A stretch of DNA of 64,000 nt. Source: Paenibacillus eucommiae. Its GTDB lineage: Bacteria; Bacillota; Bacilli; Paenibacillales; NBRC-103111. The position numbers and the translations under genes were made by a program. Under the pieces are notes generated by a model, which saw nothing but the letters and a program-made list of their open reading frames with translations, made no database searches and had not been told where the DNA came from. Shown here piece by piece: positions 17,399 through 28,206 of this stretch. Positions within the stretch are counted from its first letter, which is position 1. Each line of letters opens with the position of its first letter. The DNA lies in the NCBI RefSeq assembly GCF_017874215.1, contig NZ_JAGGLB010000033.1, positions 1 through 64,000 of the forward strand. Reading direction: 5' to 3'.

Positions 17399-19483
17399 AT
17401 GGAAAAAGTATTGTGTACATTAAACGGTGCAACGTTAGGCTTTAACAAAGCGACAGGAGAGCTTGTCTCGTTAAACGGCGCTTCCTGCGGAGAGCTTATT
17501 AGAAATGGAAGCGGTTTAATAGATGTGGCATGGCCTCTTAAATATGATTATGAAATATTAAGAGCATCTGCTGATGGGAAATTCTACCCATCCGCACCTA
17601 GCATCGAGACGGATAACGGTTCAGTATGCATCACCTGGGAGAAACTCCCGCAAAATATCGACACAAAGGAGCAGGAGCGGCTCGAAGGAGGCGTGTGGGC
17701 GCAGGTAAGGTTCTGGGAAGAGCCAGACGGGATATCAATCGGCATGAGTTGCAAGGTAAGAAACAATTCCAATACTGAAGTGAGGCAAATTGTATTTCCT
17801 GACTTTCAGGGGCTTGAGGCAACCGATGGCGATAATACGCGATTTACTACACTCGGAGCAAGCAATAAGCCGTTTATTGAGCTTGCTGATTCTCCGGACA
17901 ACCGTAAAACATTCTTTGCATTAAGTCCTCCGGTTAGCGGGAAAATGTATCAGGGCGGCGGTTACTTTGACAAAGACGGCATGATCGGGCGCTGGTACAA
18001 CGTGGGCGGTCTCAAAGGCGGATTGTGCGTGTTCCGAAAACATTGGGGCTGGGGGCCGGATGTGCCTACAGAAATGGGCCGCGGAGATGCGGTATGGGTT
18101 AAATTAAATAATAAGGCCCATACGCTTCGTGTCGCCAATCTTCACAATGTGGCGTTAAAGAACGGTGACGTATACGACAGCGGGGAATACATCATTACGC
18201 CTCATGCTGGTGGCTGGGCGAGAGGGATTGCACCTTATAAAGCGTGGGTGAGCACGAATATGAAGCGTGCAGTCAAGCAACCGGACAAAATCAAACGGGC
18301 ACTCGGGTATAGAACCATATGGATGACCGAGCAGTATCCTGCTGACCCTGATGCGATTAAATATAAATATGATGATTTGCCCGAAGTTGCGAAGGACATG
18401 AAAGAACACGGCTTGTATGAGTTGAGCGTTTGGGGAAATACGAACTGCATGCTGCCTTATACGAAAGATTCATTTTGTAAAGAACTGGGCGGATTTGAAA
18501 AATGGAAACAAAATGTCGAGATCGTACATAGCATGGGCGTCAATGTGGCTCCGTTCGTCTCGTTTATATCCTTGTGGCACAAAACGGGTGAACGCTATGG
18601 CTTATCTACAGGTGCAGCGGGTGAGGGCTGGTCGCAAAACATAAAGGGTATCCCTGTTTTTCAGGCATCCTATATGGAAAAGTACCGCTGCTCGTTTATA
18701 TCCGACCAAACCATCCCTCTATGGAAAGAAGATGTGGTCACATCGCTTCGGTTTCTGAGGGACGAGGCGGGTACGCCGTCCATAGGCTGGGATCAGGTGA
18801 TCCTGTCGCCCGCGCCAAATACTTTAATCGATCTTATTAAGGAATACCGCCAGGAAACGGCCGAATTGCATCCGGATGCAACTTTCTACGGCGAGTCAAC
18901 CTTCTATTATGAAGGGGATGTCAATTTCCTTGATTACACATGGGACTGGGAATATTGGCCTGGCGTGGGGGATTGCAGAGCCTATTCGCATGTCATTCGC
19001 ACAACAAGGCCAAATATTAATATTGATAATAGTCCATTACATGCCAAGTACTCCTTTATGGACAATATGATCATGAATGTAATTCCTTCAAAGGTTGAAG
19101 ATGTGAACGGATCGGCCTATATTTATGAATATCCCGAATTATCAGCAACACTCAAAGCATTGGCTGCGCTAAGGGAGCGATTTATATCCTTTTTCATCGA
19201 AGGTGATATTTTGGGTGACTGTATACTTGCGAACGAAAGTGTCGATGCAAGGGTTACGGCATTCGAGCATAGCGGCAATGTTGTTCTATTTGCCGTTAAG
19301 CTTACCGATGACGACACCGAGTTGGATGTTGACCTGGAGCCTTTCGTCGATGCGAACAACAGATCGCTAACGATGTATGACATCCAGGGGCGTGTAGTAT
19401 CTTCCTATGCGGTAGAGGACGCCAAATTAAAAATTACGCTCAAAGGCGCTGCTGAAGAGCTATACGCCATTGAGATTCAATAA
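17399..19483 (+). CDS. Glycoside-hydrolase-like TIM-barrel protein (DUF6259-like)
   Basis: A 694-residue protein without signal peptide. An N-terminal beta-rich domain (1-270) is followed by a TIM-barrel region (about 290-600) and a C-terminal beta domain. WMTEQYPAD, ELSVWGNTNCM, IGWDQV (about 462) and YGESTF recall alpha-galactosidase-like clans and DUF6259 proteins; the catalytic residues cannot be fixed. The assignment rests on overall pattern only. It has its own operator-bearing promoter and shares a bidirectional terminator with the secreted protein. Confidence 0.65.
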   Translation: MEKVLCTLNGATLGFNKATGELVSLNGASCGELIRNGSGLIDVAWPLKYDYEILRASADGKFYPSAPSIETDNGSVCITWEKLPQNIDTKEQERLEGGVWAQVRFWEEPDGISIGMSCKVRNNSNTEVRQIVFPDFQGLEATDGDNTRFTTLGASNKPFIELADSPDNRKTFFALSPPVSGKMYQGGGYFDKDGMIGRWYNVGGLKGGLCVFRKHWGWGPDVPTEMGRGDAVWVKLNNKAHTLRVANLHNVALKNGDVYDSGEYIITPHAGGWARGIAPYKAWVSTNMKRAVKQPDKIKRALGYRTIWMTEQYPADPDAIKYKYDDLPEVAKDMKEHGLYELSVWGNTNCMLPYTKDSFCKELGGFEKWKQNVEIVHSMGVNVAPFVSFISLWHKTGERYGLSTGAAGEGWSQNIKGIPVFQASYMEKYRCSFISDQTIPLWKEDVVTSLRFLRDEAGTPSIGWDQVILSPAPNTLIDLIKEYRQETAELHPDATFYGESTFYYEGDVNFLDYTWDWEYWPGVGDCRAYSHVIRTTRPNINIDNSPLHAKYSFMDNMIMNVIPSKVEDVNGSAYIYEYPELSATLKALAALRERFISFFIEGDILGDCILANESVDARVTAFEHSGNVVLFAVKLTDDDTELDVDLEPFVDANNRSLTMYDIQGRVVSSYAVEDAKLKITLKGAAEELYAIEIQ

Positions 19484-19500
19484 GTAAACCAGGGACAATG

Positions 19501-19541
19501 AAAAGCACTGATTCCCCATTCCAAGGGATCAGTGCTTTTCA
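19501..19541. terminator. Bidirectional terminator
   Basis: AAAAGCACTGATTCCCC pairs with GGGATCAGTGCTTTT between two convergent genes. T-runs on both strands let it serve both the plus-strand GH-like gene and the minus-strand secreted-protein operon. Confidence 0.8.
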
Positions 19542-19559
19542 TTGGCTATTTTTTGACGG

Positions 19560-22500
19560 CTAGTACTCGAAGCGATCGACAGCTACATTATAATGCGAGG
19601 AGCTTGCATTTTTTGTAACTTTGACGACAATTTTGATCGTGTGCGCATCACTGGACAGATCGGATTTAGCGAACAAAATTTGTTTATTCAGCTTGCTGGC
19701 TGAATACAAATCAATATCGCTCGCTTCAAGCTTGTTGTCCACATAGACATCCGCTTTACCGTAATTCGGTCCCTTCGAGCCAATCCATTTAATCGTCGAT
19801 CCAGTGAAGCTGAACAACATGTAGTCTCCACCGTTACCATTCATTCGCTCTGTCGAATGGTATGCCGCTGCATCCGTGACATCCGCCCATGCGCCACGCA
19901 TGAATATAGCGCTGTCGCGATCATCCGCAGCTTGCGTCGTCTCGTATTCGAGCTTATCGAGCACGATCGTATTCCCCGTAGAATTGGCGTTTTTATTGCC
20001 TGACACTTCCACCTTCACCGTATGCGTCCCATAACTCAGCTTACGCTCAAATAATGCCTGCTGATAGGAAACGCTCGAAGAATATTGATCGAATTGGCCC
20101 TGGAGCACGTTATCAATATAAACATTCGCTATTCCGTAAAACGGCGTTTTCGGTCCAACAATGCGTATGCTGTTGCCTTTAAACGTGAACGATGCGGAGG
20201 CTCCTGCGCTGCTGGAATACGTTTCCGTACCGTTGTAGTTGTTTGTCGAGTTGTACTGGCTCCATGCCCCGGTATAGTGAATGGCGCTATCCCGGTCGTC
20301 GACATTTGTCGCGGCACCGCCACTGGACTCCACTTTATCTGTCACGATCGTGAACCCGATCGAACTCGCGTTTTTCGCGCCGGCGACCTCCACCTTCAGC
20401 GTATGAGGGCCTGTGCCCGTTACAGTGGCGAACAATTCCTGGTTATATACTTTCGAAGGGGCATATAGATCGATGCCGGAAGCCGCAAGAATGCCGTCAA
20501 TATACACATTGGCTTTGCCGTATTGGGGTCCTTTCGGTCCAAACCATTTCACGACCGGCCCGTTGAAAATATATTCGAAATAATCTCCGGTTGTGCTGGA
20601 AAGCCGCTCGGTTCCGTTGTAGCTTTGATTGTCTGCCGAATTGCTCCACGACCCTGAATACGTGATTTCACTATCGCGGTCGTCGACGCGGTTCAGCGAA
20701 CTTGTGCCGACTTCGAATTTATCCAGCACAACGTTGTAGGCGGAAGAGTTGACGTTTTTCGTACCGGATAATTCGATCCGGATCGTATGGTTCCCCTTGG
20801 TCAACGTCGCATCGGAAAACAGCACCTGCTGATAGTTTCGTGTCGGCGAATACAGATCGAGTCCCGCCACTCGCAATACGCCATCTACATAAACGTTCAC
20901 TTTACCGTAAAAGGGACCCGTATGGCCAATGACGCGGATAACAGGACCAGTAAAGCCGAACTCGATTGCATCTCCCGCCGTGCTGCTGAATTTCTCGGTC
21001 GAATTGTAGTTGGCGGCATCCGTCCAATTGTTCCAGGAACCGCTATACGAGATCGCGGTGTCCTGATCATCGACGGAAATCAACCGGTTGCTGCCATACT
21101 CGAACTTATCGATTTGGACATTCGTATCCAAGGCGTTGACGTTCTTCATGCCGTTCGCGGATACCTTGATGACGTGATCTGTATTCGATAATCCTGTTTT
21201 CGTATACAATACTCGCTTGTAACCGGTATTCGAATCATACGTATCCACATTTGCAGTATCCAGGCTGCCGTCGATGTAGACGTCCGCTGTTCCCCCATGA
21301 TTGCTGGAAATGCCCATCCATCGGATGGAAGTGCCCTTGAACGGAAATTGGCAATAGGCGCCGGAATCCTTTACATACTTTTCGGTTGCCAGGTAGTTAC
21401 CTAGGAGGGCATCATTGTAATAGTTCGTGCCGCTGCAAGTCACTGCAAGATCGCGATCGTCGGCCGTTTTCGTATAATGGAATGGCGGAGTGCCGGAGTT
21501 GCTCCAGCTTACGTTGACAGTCACGCCTTCCGGATCGTTCCAATATTTGATCAACAACGATTGTGTGACGTCATCCCACTCCTGGGAATAGAGCATGCTC
21601 CTGCCATTATGGTCGACCGCCGTAGCCAAAGCCGGGACGATACCCGGTTTGCTCAAAATCCGGATGGTTCCGAGCGTGTTCGAAGATCCTTTGCCGACAA
21701 TGACGTTCGTCGCGTTGGAAGCCTCCGAGATCACCGGCGATTGTCCTTGCGCAAACAGCACCTTGGGTGTTGTCGTTACAGTTATGCCCGAAACATCATA
21801 CAGGAGGGCGGACTCACCGGGAAGTACTTTCTTGGTCGTCACAAGAGGAATGTTCGGATCGAACAAATCAATATATTTGCCGGTAACCGTCTGGGTCCCG
21901 TTTAAGCTGTGAATGCCTCGATAAGGACCTCGCATATAATCGATTGCGCTTTGAGCGGATACGGACACCGATTTAAACTGCGAAGCGATGTTTTTCATGA
22001 TTTGAACCATTTTTGCGCTACCTGTCGAACTGGCTCCAAAATAATACGGATCGACGCCAAAGTAGATGAATTTGCCGGAACCGTACTCTTTTTGAAAAGC
22101 GACGATATTGGCGCCGGATTTGTACATCGGCGTAACGCCTGAGCCGGAAGCATAACCGATCATATTGTAACCTGAAGTCGAGGAAAGTGTGCCGATTCCT
22201 GTTGCCAACGCTGAACCCGTTTGCGGACTAAGCGAGCTGGACGTCACAGCATCGTTGCGGCCGGAAAGCCCTGCTCCGAGTATGTCCATCAAATGATCCT
22301 GCGGACTGGCATACCCGGCTGTCTTCCACCACATCTCGCTAATCGTATCAAATTCGGTACGGCCCCCGACATAGAGCACGATGCCTCCGGCGTTAATATA
22401 GTCTTTCAACTTGACGTTATAAGCGCTATCGAGCGGCTTCATCAAGTCATAACTTAGCATGATGACATCATAATCACTTAAGATATCATTCGTTGAGGTA

Positions 22501-24536
22501 ATTCCCTCCAGTGGAAGCGAGTCGACAAGCAAGCCTTCTTTCAACAAAGGCATAATTAAAGAATGAATGCTGGCCGGAGTTACCGTACTGCCCGGACCGC
22601 CTACCTGATTGTTCATGGTGTCCGAAATCATAAACCCGACCTTGACAGGCCTGTTCGAGGTCGTAATCTGAGTCGTGTAGTGATGCATTTTCCCGAGCTC
22701 GGTGATGATGTTCGACATGACCGTCTTAAAGGAGTCAGGAGCTTCATTCCAATCGTCGTTGCCTAATATTCTTGCTGGCCAAATCACCGTATTGTATTTA
22801 TAAATATTCGGAAACATCACGGTGCTGACGACCTGATGCCTATACATCTGGGTAACCCAGTCCCACGGTTTGTTTGTGTAAAAATCGCCCTTGGGGTCCA
22901 TAATGGAGATCAGCTCTTTACCCGCTGCCTTCTTCGCATTCGCCCAATAACTATAATCGATATAGGCCGTTTCGAATGGCATCGACTGACTGACTCCCTG
23001 GTAATAAGCAGGCAATTCGATCGTATTGGACCAGGTCTGCCCTTCGTATACATCTACATTGCTATTGGCGAAGCCTTCATATACGGCGAACGGATTTTTC
23101 CACACAAATTCGGTCATCCCGGTATGAGCGCCAATGATCGTGGTTACGGACGGATAATGCAATTTGACATAGCCGTATACATCATCAATTCGTCTCTGAA
23201 GCAAATAATTGCTCAGTATTACCGCCTTCATAAAGGTGCTTTCGCTGGATTGCGGATCCTCCCACGCCGATCCGTAATAAGCCTGCCATTCCGCTTTATA
23301 AGCGGCGTTATATAAACTGTCGCTGAACAGTTCTGGCTCCTCGATCAACACCTGGTTAATACCGCTGTTAATCGTAGGAAGAATATGTTCATCAAGCGTG
23401 TACTGATTGAAATGCTGCGTTGGCGTGACATAATAGTAGGCGCCCAGCCATCCCCGCAGGGAGCCGTCCGCCATCCGTTGAATGACATCGCCGTACGGAA
23501 CGACTTCAATGCTGTCGACAACCACGTTATACCCGCTGGAAGCACCGTTCTTTGTCCCGGTGACGACAATCTTAATCGTATGGTCGACGCCAGGCGTCAA
23601 ATCCAGATTATTGTATAGCTCTTGTTGATATTGCTTTTCGGCGGCATACAAATCAATTCCCGCTTGAACAAGAACACCGTCAACATAAACGTCCGCCATG
23701 CCATAGTCGGGACCTTTCGCCCCAACCCATTTGACAAACGGACCAAAAAAGGAATACTCGACATAACTGCCTGGCGTCGTGCTATGCTTTTCGGTGCCGT
23801 TGAACGCATTTGGATCGGCCACGTTGCTCCACGTTCCACTATAGGTGAGCAAGCTGTCGCGATCGTCGGCAATATGAGGCGAGCATTCAAACTTGTCGAT
23901 GGCGACTTGCGTGTCGCTCGCGCTTGGATGCTTCGTGCCCGTTACGACAATTTTTATTTTATGCAGCTTATTCGACAGCCCTTTCTTGGTAAAGAGCTCC
24001 TGCTGATATTGTTTGCTTGGCGCATACAGATCGATGCTTGCTTGTACGAGCTCATCGTCGATGTATACGTCCGCTTTGCCATTGTTCGGACCTTTAGGTC
24101 CGATCCAGGTAATAAATTGGCCTTGAAACGTATATTCAGCATAATCGGCTGCTGTGCCGCTGAATCGTTCGGTGGACTTGTAATTACCCGAGTCGCTCCA
24201 ATTGTTCCAACTACCGGAATAAACAATGTTGGCATCCTGATCGTCAATGCTTTTCTTTTTATCATAGTTGCCAAAAACATACATGCCGTCGTCGGCTGTA
24301 CTGGGTGCGGTAGAAATTTGATAGGGATAAACTGAAGCTGGATGTGACGTGAGCACGTTCGGATGACCGTAGATGCCGTCCGTCGGTACAATCAATCTGG
24401 AGTCATACTCGGTTCCTGATTGCATAATCGTATACATATTCGCTGACGCATAGCCGGATAGCACCATCATCATGATAAGAGTCAACGCTACTGCTTTTTT
24501 GAATACCGATGCCATATTTTTCACCAATATAATCAT
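19560..24536 (-). CDS. Large secreted multimodular protein: glycosidase-like core with seven repeated modules
   Basis: A 1658-residue exported protein. Residues 1-32 form a signal peptide (LTLIMMMVLSGYASA). Two modules of about 122 residues (about 96-345) precede a core (about 350-1000), and five more (about 1040-1658) follow. Each module has DDRDS, a YSGSW-type strand, NGTE, KWxGPKGPxYGKADVY and an HTIKI..TKN..S...IDKFE end, like carbohydrate-binding modules seen in Paenibacillus enzymes. The core starts with a TIM-barrel-like part (IEEPELF near 397 may hold a catalytic Glu) followed by a flavodoxin/glutaminase-like part (630-850), as in GH42 and relatives. No wall anchor or SLH domain. Last gene of the importer operon. 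Confidence 0.8.
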   Translation of the reverse strand: MIILVKNMASVFKKAVALTLIMMMVLSGYASANMYTIMQSGTEYDSRLIVPTDGIYGHPNVLTSHPASVYPYQISTAPSTADDGMYVFGNYDKKKSIDDQDANIVYSGSWNNWSDSGNYKSTERFSGTAADYAEYTFQGQFITWIGPKGPNNGKADVYIDDELVQASIDLYAPSKQYQQELFTKKGLSNKLHKIKIVVTGTKHPSASDTQVAIDKFECSPHIADDRDSLLTYSGTWSNVADPNAFNGTEKHSTTPGSYVEYSFFGPFVKWVGAKGPDYGMADVYVDGVLVQAGIDLYAAEKQYQQELYNNLDLTPGVDHTIKIVVTGTKNGASSGYNVVVDSIEVVPYGDVIQRMADGSLRGWLGAYYYVTPTQHFNQYTLDEHILPTINSGINQVLIEEPELFSDSLYNAAYKAEWQAYYGSAWEDPQSSESTFMKAVILSNYLLQRRIDDVYGYVKLHYPSVTTIIGAHTGMTEFVWKNPFAVYEGFANSNVDVYEGQTWSNTIELPAYYQGVSQSMPFETAYIDYSYWANAKKAAGKELISIMDPKGDFYTNKPWDWVTQMYRHQVVSTVMFPNIYKYNTVIWPARILGNDDWNEAPDSFKTVMSNIITELGKMHHYTTQITTSNRPVKVGFMISDTMNNQVGGPGSTVTPASIHSLIMPLLKEGLLVDSLPLEGITSTNDILSDYDVIMLSYDLMKPLDSAYNVKLKDYINAGGIVLYVGGRTEFDTISEMWWKTAGYASPQDHLMDILGAGLSGRNDAVTSSSLSPQTGSALATGIGTLSSTSGYNMIGYASGSGVTPMYKSGANIVAFQKEYGSGKFIYFGVDPYYFGASSTGSAKMVQIMKNIASQFKSVSVSAQSAIDYMRGPYRGIHSLNGTQTVTGKYIDLFDPNIPLVTTKKVLPGESALLYDVSGITVTTTPKVLFAQGQSPVISEASNATNVIVGKGSSNTLGTIRILSKPGIVPALATAVDHNGRSMLYSQEWDDVTQSLLIKYWNDPEGVTVNVSWSNSGTPPFHYTKTADDRDLAVTCSGTNYYNDALLGNYLATEKYVKDSGAYCQFPFKGTSIRWMGISSNHGGTADVYIDGSLDTANVDTYDSNTGYKRVLYTKTGLSNTDHVIKVSANGMKNVNALDTNVQIDKFEYGSNRLISVDDQDTAISYSGSWNNWTDAANYNSTEKFSSTAGDAIEFGFTGPVIRVIGHTGPFYGKVNVYVDGVLRVAGLDLYSPTRNYQQVLFSDATLTKGNHTIRIELSGTKNVNSSAYNVVLDKFEVGTSSLNRVDDRDSEITYSGSWSNSADNQSYNGTERLSSTTGDYFEYIFNGPVVKWFGPKGPQYGKANVYIDGILAASGIDLYAPSKVYNQELFATVTGTGPHTLKVEVAGAKNASSIGFTIVTDKVESSGGAATNVDDRDSAIHYTGAWSQYNSTNNYNGTETYSSSAGASASFTFKGNSIRIVGPKTPFYGIANVYIDNVLQGQFDQYSSSVSYQQALFERKLSYGTHTVKVEVSGNKNANSTGNTIVLDKLEYETTQAADDRDSAIFMRGAWADVTDAAAYHSTERMNGNGGDYMLFSFTGSTIKWIGSKGPNYGKADVYVDNKLEASDIDLYSASKLNKQILFAKSDLSSDAHTIKIVVKVTKNASSSHYNVAVDRFEY

Positions 24537-24618
24537 CCCTTCTTCAAATGCATGCCTCGTCTCATTTATTCATTTAGCGTAAAGAGGGGACCCATGATCC
24601 CCTCCAATCGCTTCCTAC

Positions 24619-26226
24619 TTATTTGATAATATCGAATTGCGGTTTTGTTTTGATTTTTTGTAAATCATTCACTTCTTCAATAATTTTTGAGCCGCCGGCC
24701 TTTTTCCATTTTTCTATGGCATCCAACCATGTTTCTTTGGTGATTTTGTCATTGATTACAATTCCGCTTAATACGCTGCCCAAATAATCCGCCTGCAGCT
24801 GTGCTCCTTTCTCTACTTCTGTCGGCGAGAAAATGGAATAATTTCGATAGTCGGGGTACATTTCGTTTTCAGCATGCTCCAGGAACATCGACTTGACGTA
24901 GTCAAACTGATCTCCGATTCCTGCACTTTCAAATTGGATACGAAGATTTTCCCAGTCGAACGTCTCGGCTACCAAACCAACAAATTGAAGCGGTTCAATC
25001 TGCGCAGCAATGTAATCGGCCTCTCGCTCCGCATCAGGAATGAGTACATTTTTTCCGTTCTCTTTCTTGAACGTCTTTCCTTCGATTCCGTATCGTCTAA
25101 ATTCTGTTCCATCCGTTAGCGTCCAATTTAAAAATTCAAAAAAACGGTCCGGATCTTTAATTTTGGCTTTCACATAAAAGCCGCGGTCATTTACGCCAAG
25201 CGGACGACCGCCTCCTTTTTCCCCATTCGGACCTGTTAAAGGTTTCATAAATGCAATTTCAGCATTCGGATCGGTCTTTTTCAAGCCAGCTATTATTTCA
25301 GGGTAATAGCCCATATTAATACCAAGAATTGCAGCCTTTCCAGTCATAAATTTTGTTTTGGAATGATCCCAATTTTTGGCAATGTTAAATTCCGAGTCAA
25401 GCAGGCCGTTTTGATACAAACTTTTCAGCCAAAGCTGGTAATTCATGTTTTCTTCAGAAATGAAATAAGGAACAATTGTATTCGGATCGCTTTTCAACGG
25501 ATTCCAGGCATAATGCGAGAACCCGAAGGACGTGGAAAGTGCGCCCAATCCCCAAAAATCGTCTTGTCCCGTCAGTGGAATGATCTTGGGATCTTTCTCT
25601 TTAATGGTTTTCAAAACCGTTTCGAATTCTTGTATGGTCGAGGGCTCGGAAATCCCCCAGGCATCGAACAAATCCTTGCGATAGAACAGGAACTGCACCG
25701 CGATCGGATAAATCGGCTGAGGAATAAAATAAATATCTCCCTTTTCGTCTTTAAAGTTGTCCCACGTCGTATCGGATACGATCGATTTGATCGCGGGGTA
25801 TTTCTCCAAGTAGTCGTTGATTTTCAAAAACGCTCCCTGGTCTTGCATATCTTTATACGTTTTACTGGCAGGCCCCCCTGCCCAAAGTACATCGGGCAAA
25901 TTTCCGGAAGCGATAATGGTGTTCAATTTCTGATCATATTCGGTAATCGGAATGATTTGCGTATCGATTTGAACATTGGCTTTACTAAATAGTTCTTTCT
26001 CGTAGGGCCCGCCTTTCGTATAAGTAGCCGCACCCCACACCGGACGAAGATACGAAAACTTATACGGCTCCTGCTTAACCTGTTCTTCCTTATTCGCTCC
26101 TTCCTCAGGAACATTCGTTTTCTTGTTTTCCGAATTGCTGGTACAAGCGGCCATGAAACTAGCCAGCATAACAACCACCAACAAAAGCGAAATACTCCTG
26201 CCGCTTCTTCTGACCCTCATTCTCAT
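24619..26226 (-). CDS. Family 1 extracellular solute-binding lipoprotein (LplA type)
   Basis: A 535-residue sugar-binding lipoprotein of a CUT1-type ABC importer. The signal peptide ends in a lipobox with Cys28 (FMAAC). The mature part has the large-SBP pattern (NLPDVLWAGG; FYVKAKIKDPDRFFEFLNW). GAGGAG nine bases before ATG 26226 supports the start. It follows its two permeases in the same minus-strand operon, between the permeases and the large secreted protein. Probably binds mannose-containing oligosaccharides, from context only. Confidence 0.88.
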   Translation of the reverse strand: MRMRVRRSGRSISLLLVVVMLASFMAACTSNSENKKTNVPEEGANKEEQVKQEPYKFSYLRPVWGAATYTKGGPYEKELFSKANVQIDTQIIPITEYDQKLNTIIASGNLPDVLWAGGPASKTYKDMQDQGAFLKINDYLEKYPAIKSIVSDTTWDNFKDEKGDIYFIPQPIYPIAVQFLFYRKDLFDAWGISEPSTIQEFETVLKTIKEKDPKIIPLTGQDDFWGLGALSTSFGFSHYAWNPLKSDPNTIVPYFISEENMNYQLWLKSLYQNGLLDSEFNIAKNWDHSKTKFMTGKAAILGINMGYYPEIIAGLKKTDPNAEIAFMKPLTGPNGEKGGGRPLGVNDRGFYVKAKIKDPDRFFEFLNWTLTDGTEFRRYGIEGKTFKKENGKNVLIPDAEREADYIAAQIEPLQFVGLVAETFDWENLRIQFESAGIGDQFDYVKSMFLEHAENEMYPDYRNYSIFSPTEVEKGAQLQADYLGSVLSGIVINDKITKETWLDAIEKWKKAGGSKIIEEVNDLQKIKTKPQFDIIK

Positions 26227-26290
26227 TTTCGTTCACTCCTCATGAAATGAATTGTTATGAAATCCCCTAGGGGAGATTCATCATAATGAA

Positions 26291-27235
26291 CTAACCTTTA
26301 ACCGAACCTAATAAAATCCCTTTAACGAAATATTTTTGCAAGAACGGATACACCATCAGAATCGGAACGATGGAAAAAATAATCGTCGCTGCTTTGATGT
26401 TCTCGCCGGCAACGATCACCCGCCCCGCATCATTGGTTAAGGCTCCGACTGACCTCGTATTCAAGGCGTTCATATCGATAATGATGGAACGCAGTAATAC
26501 CTGGAGTGGCCATTTCGTATTATCATTAATGAAAAACAGTCCCGTAAACAGATCGTTCCAATGTCCTACGGCATAAAACAAACCGACCGTGGCAATCGCG
26601 GGCTTGGATAACGGTATAACCACATGCAGCAATATCCGAAAATCGGAAGCCCCCTCCATTCGGGCGCACTCCTCCAGCTCCTCCGGAATGCTCCAAAAGA
26701 AATTTCTCATCAGAATGAGATAGAACGGGGCAACCAAGCCTGTAACAACCAATACCCATATGCTGTCGATAAGATGTAGGTTTTTCAACAAAATATACAT
26801 CGGGATTAAACCCGCACCAAACAGCATTGGAAAGATGATCAGCCACATCCAGTATTTATAGCCTGGAATTTGTGTTTTTGATAGCGCATAGCCGCCGGTG
26901 ATCGTGAAAATCAAGTTGAGCAGCGTTCCTATGACAGTAGCGAAAACGGATACTCCAAACGACGTTAATAAGATGCGCGTAGAAAATATATATTCGAAGG
27001 CTTCGATCGTAAATTGGTGCGGAATTAACATCATCGGATTGCGGTAGATGGCATCTGCTTCACTTAATGAAATGGACAACACATTCACCAGAGGAAGCAG
27101 GGTGATTAACGATAAGAGCAACAAAATTATATAAATTATCGTTTGTGCCCACCAAGGATTGCGATCGAGGCTGCTCCGATAATTGATTAGTTTTTTTTCA
27201 TCGTGATCGAGTTGGGCGGCTGTACCTTTCACCAT
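26291..27235 (-). CDS. ABC sugar permease, LplC/YtcP type
   Basis: A 314-residue inner-membrane permease with about six membrane segments and the EAA loop region (EELEECARMEGASDFRILLHV). It pairs with the LplB-type permease just upstream; the ATG overlaps that gene's stop by a few bases. No ATPase gene is in the operon, so it probably uses a shared MsmX-type ATPase, as is known for this family. Confidence 0.9.
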   Translation of the reverse strand: MVKGTAAQLDHDEKKLINYRSSLDRNPWWAQTIIYIILLLLSLITLLPLVNVLSISLSEADAIYRNPMMLIPHQFTIEAFEYIFSTRILLTSFGVSVFATVIGTLLNLIFTITGGYALSKTQIPGYKYWMWLIIFPMLFGAGLIPMYILLKNLHLIDSIWVLVVTGLVAPFYLILMRNFFWSIPEELEECARMEGASDFRILLHVVIPLSKPAIATVGLFYAVGHWNDLFTGLFFINDNTKWPLQVLLRSIIIDMNALNTRSVGALTNDAGRVIVAGENIKAATIIFSIVPILMVYPFLQKYFVKGILLGSVKG

Positions 27236-28128
27236 AAGGATTTTTCCCCCGTCCTGCGAATAATGAAATTGGCGGTAATGATCAACACCGCACCAACAAC
27301 CCCTTTAAACAAACCGGTTGCGGTAGCGAGTCCGTAATTGGCATTCAACAAGCCGACCCGGTATACATAGGTGTCTATAATATCGCTTACATCTAGAACG
27401 GATGGATTCGACAAGATGAAAACCTGTTCAAATCCCGCATCCAGTATGGAAGCAAGGGAAAGGATGAACAGCATAATAATGGTTGATCGAATGCCGGGCA
27501 ATGTAACATGCCAGATTTGTCTCCATTTTTTCGCACCGTCAATCTTGGCCGCTTCGTACAACTGGGGATCAATCGCCGATAAAGCAGCCAAATAAATGAT
27601 AGCCGACCACCCAAACTCTTTGAGTATTCCTGTTATGACTGCAATCGGTCTAAAATAATCGGGATTCGTAACGAATCCGATCGGCTCCATGCCTGCATTA
27701 ACCAAAAATAAATTAATAATTCCCTGTGGACCGATAAAATTGAAAACAATTCCGCCAAAAATAACCCATGATAGGAAATGGGGGAAATACGTTATCGTTT
27801 GGACAACCCTCTTGAACCAAATGATGCGCACTTCATTGAGCAGCAAAGCGAATAATATCGGCACGGGAAATCCGAACACCAGCCGGTAAACGCTGATAAG
27901 GACAGTATTTTTCAATAGCTGGGCGAATTTAGCCGATGTAAATAACGTTTCGAAATGTTTAAATCCCACCCAAGGGCTGGCCCAAATCCCCTTAAAGATT
28001 TGCAGATCTTTAAAGGCGATGACGATACCATAAAATGGAAAGTAGGAGAAAATCAAAAAGTAGGCAATTGTAGGGAACAATAAAATGAAAATAAATCGGT
28101 ATTTCCAATACCGCTTTCGCAGTGACAT
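27229..28128 (-). CDS. ABC sugar permease, LplB type
   Basis: A 299-residue inner-membrane permease, first subunit of the importer. Six membrane segments and the EAA motif (LYEAAKIDGAKKWRQIWHVTLP) are clear. AAGGAGGG lies before the ATG. The gene follows GH38 by about 80 bases and is read from the operator-bearing promoter at 31079-31107. Confidence 0.9.
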   Translation of the reverse strand: MSLRKRYWKYRFIFILLFPTIAYFLIFSYFPFYGIVIAFKDLQIFKGIWASPWVGFKHFETLFTSAKFAQLLKNTVLISVYRLVFGFPVPILFALLLNEVRIIWFKRVVQTITYFPHFLSWVIFGGIVFNFIGPQGIINLFLVNAGMEPIGFVTNPDYFRPIAVITGILKEFGWSAIIYLAALSAIDPQLYEAAKIDGAKKWRQIWHVTLPGIRSTIIMLFILSLASILDAGFEQVFILSNPSVLDVSDIIDTYVYRVGLLNANYGLATATGLFKGVVGAVLIITANFIIRRTGEKSLW

Positions 28129-28206
28129 GACGCTTCCCTCCTTGACTGAACAGAAAAAGAGATTTCTAACCTTTCTGGAACCGTGGACATGTATAGCTCG
28201 GGCTGA

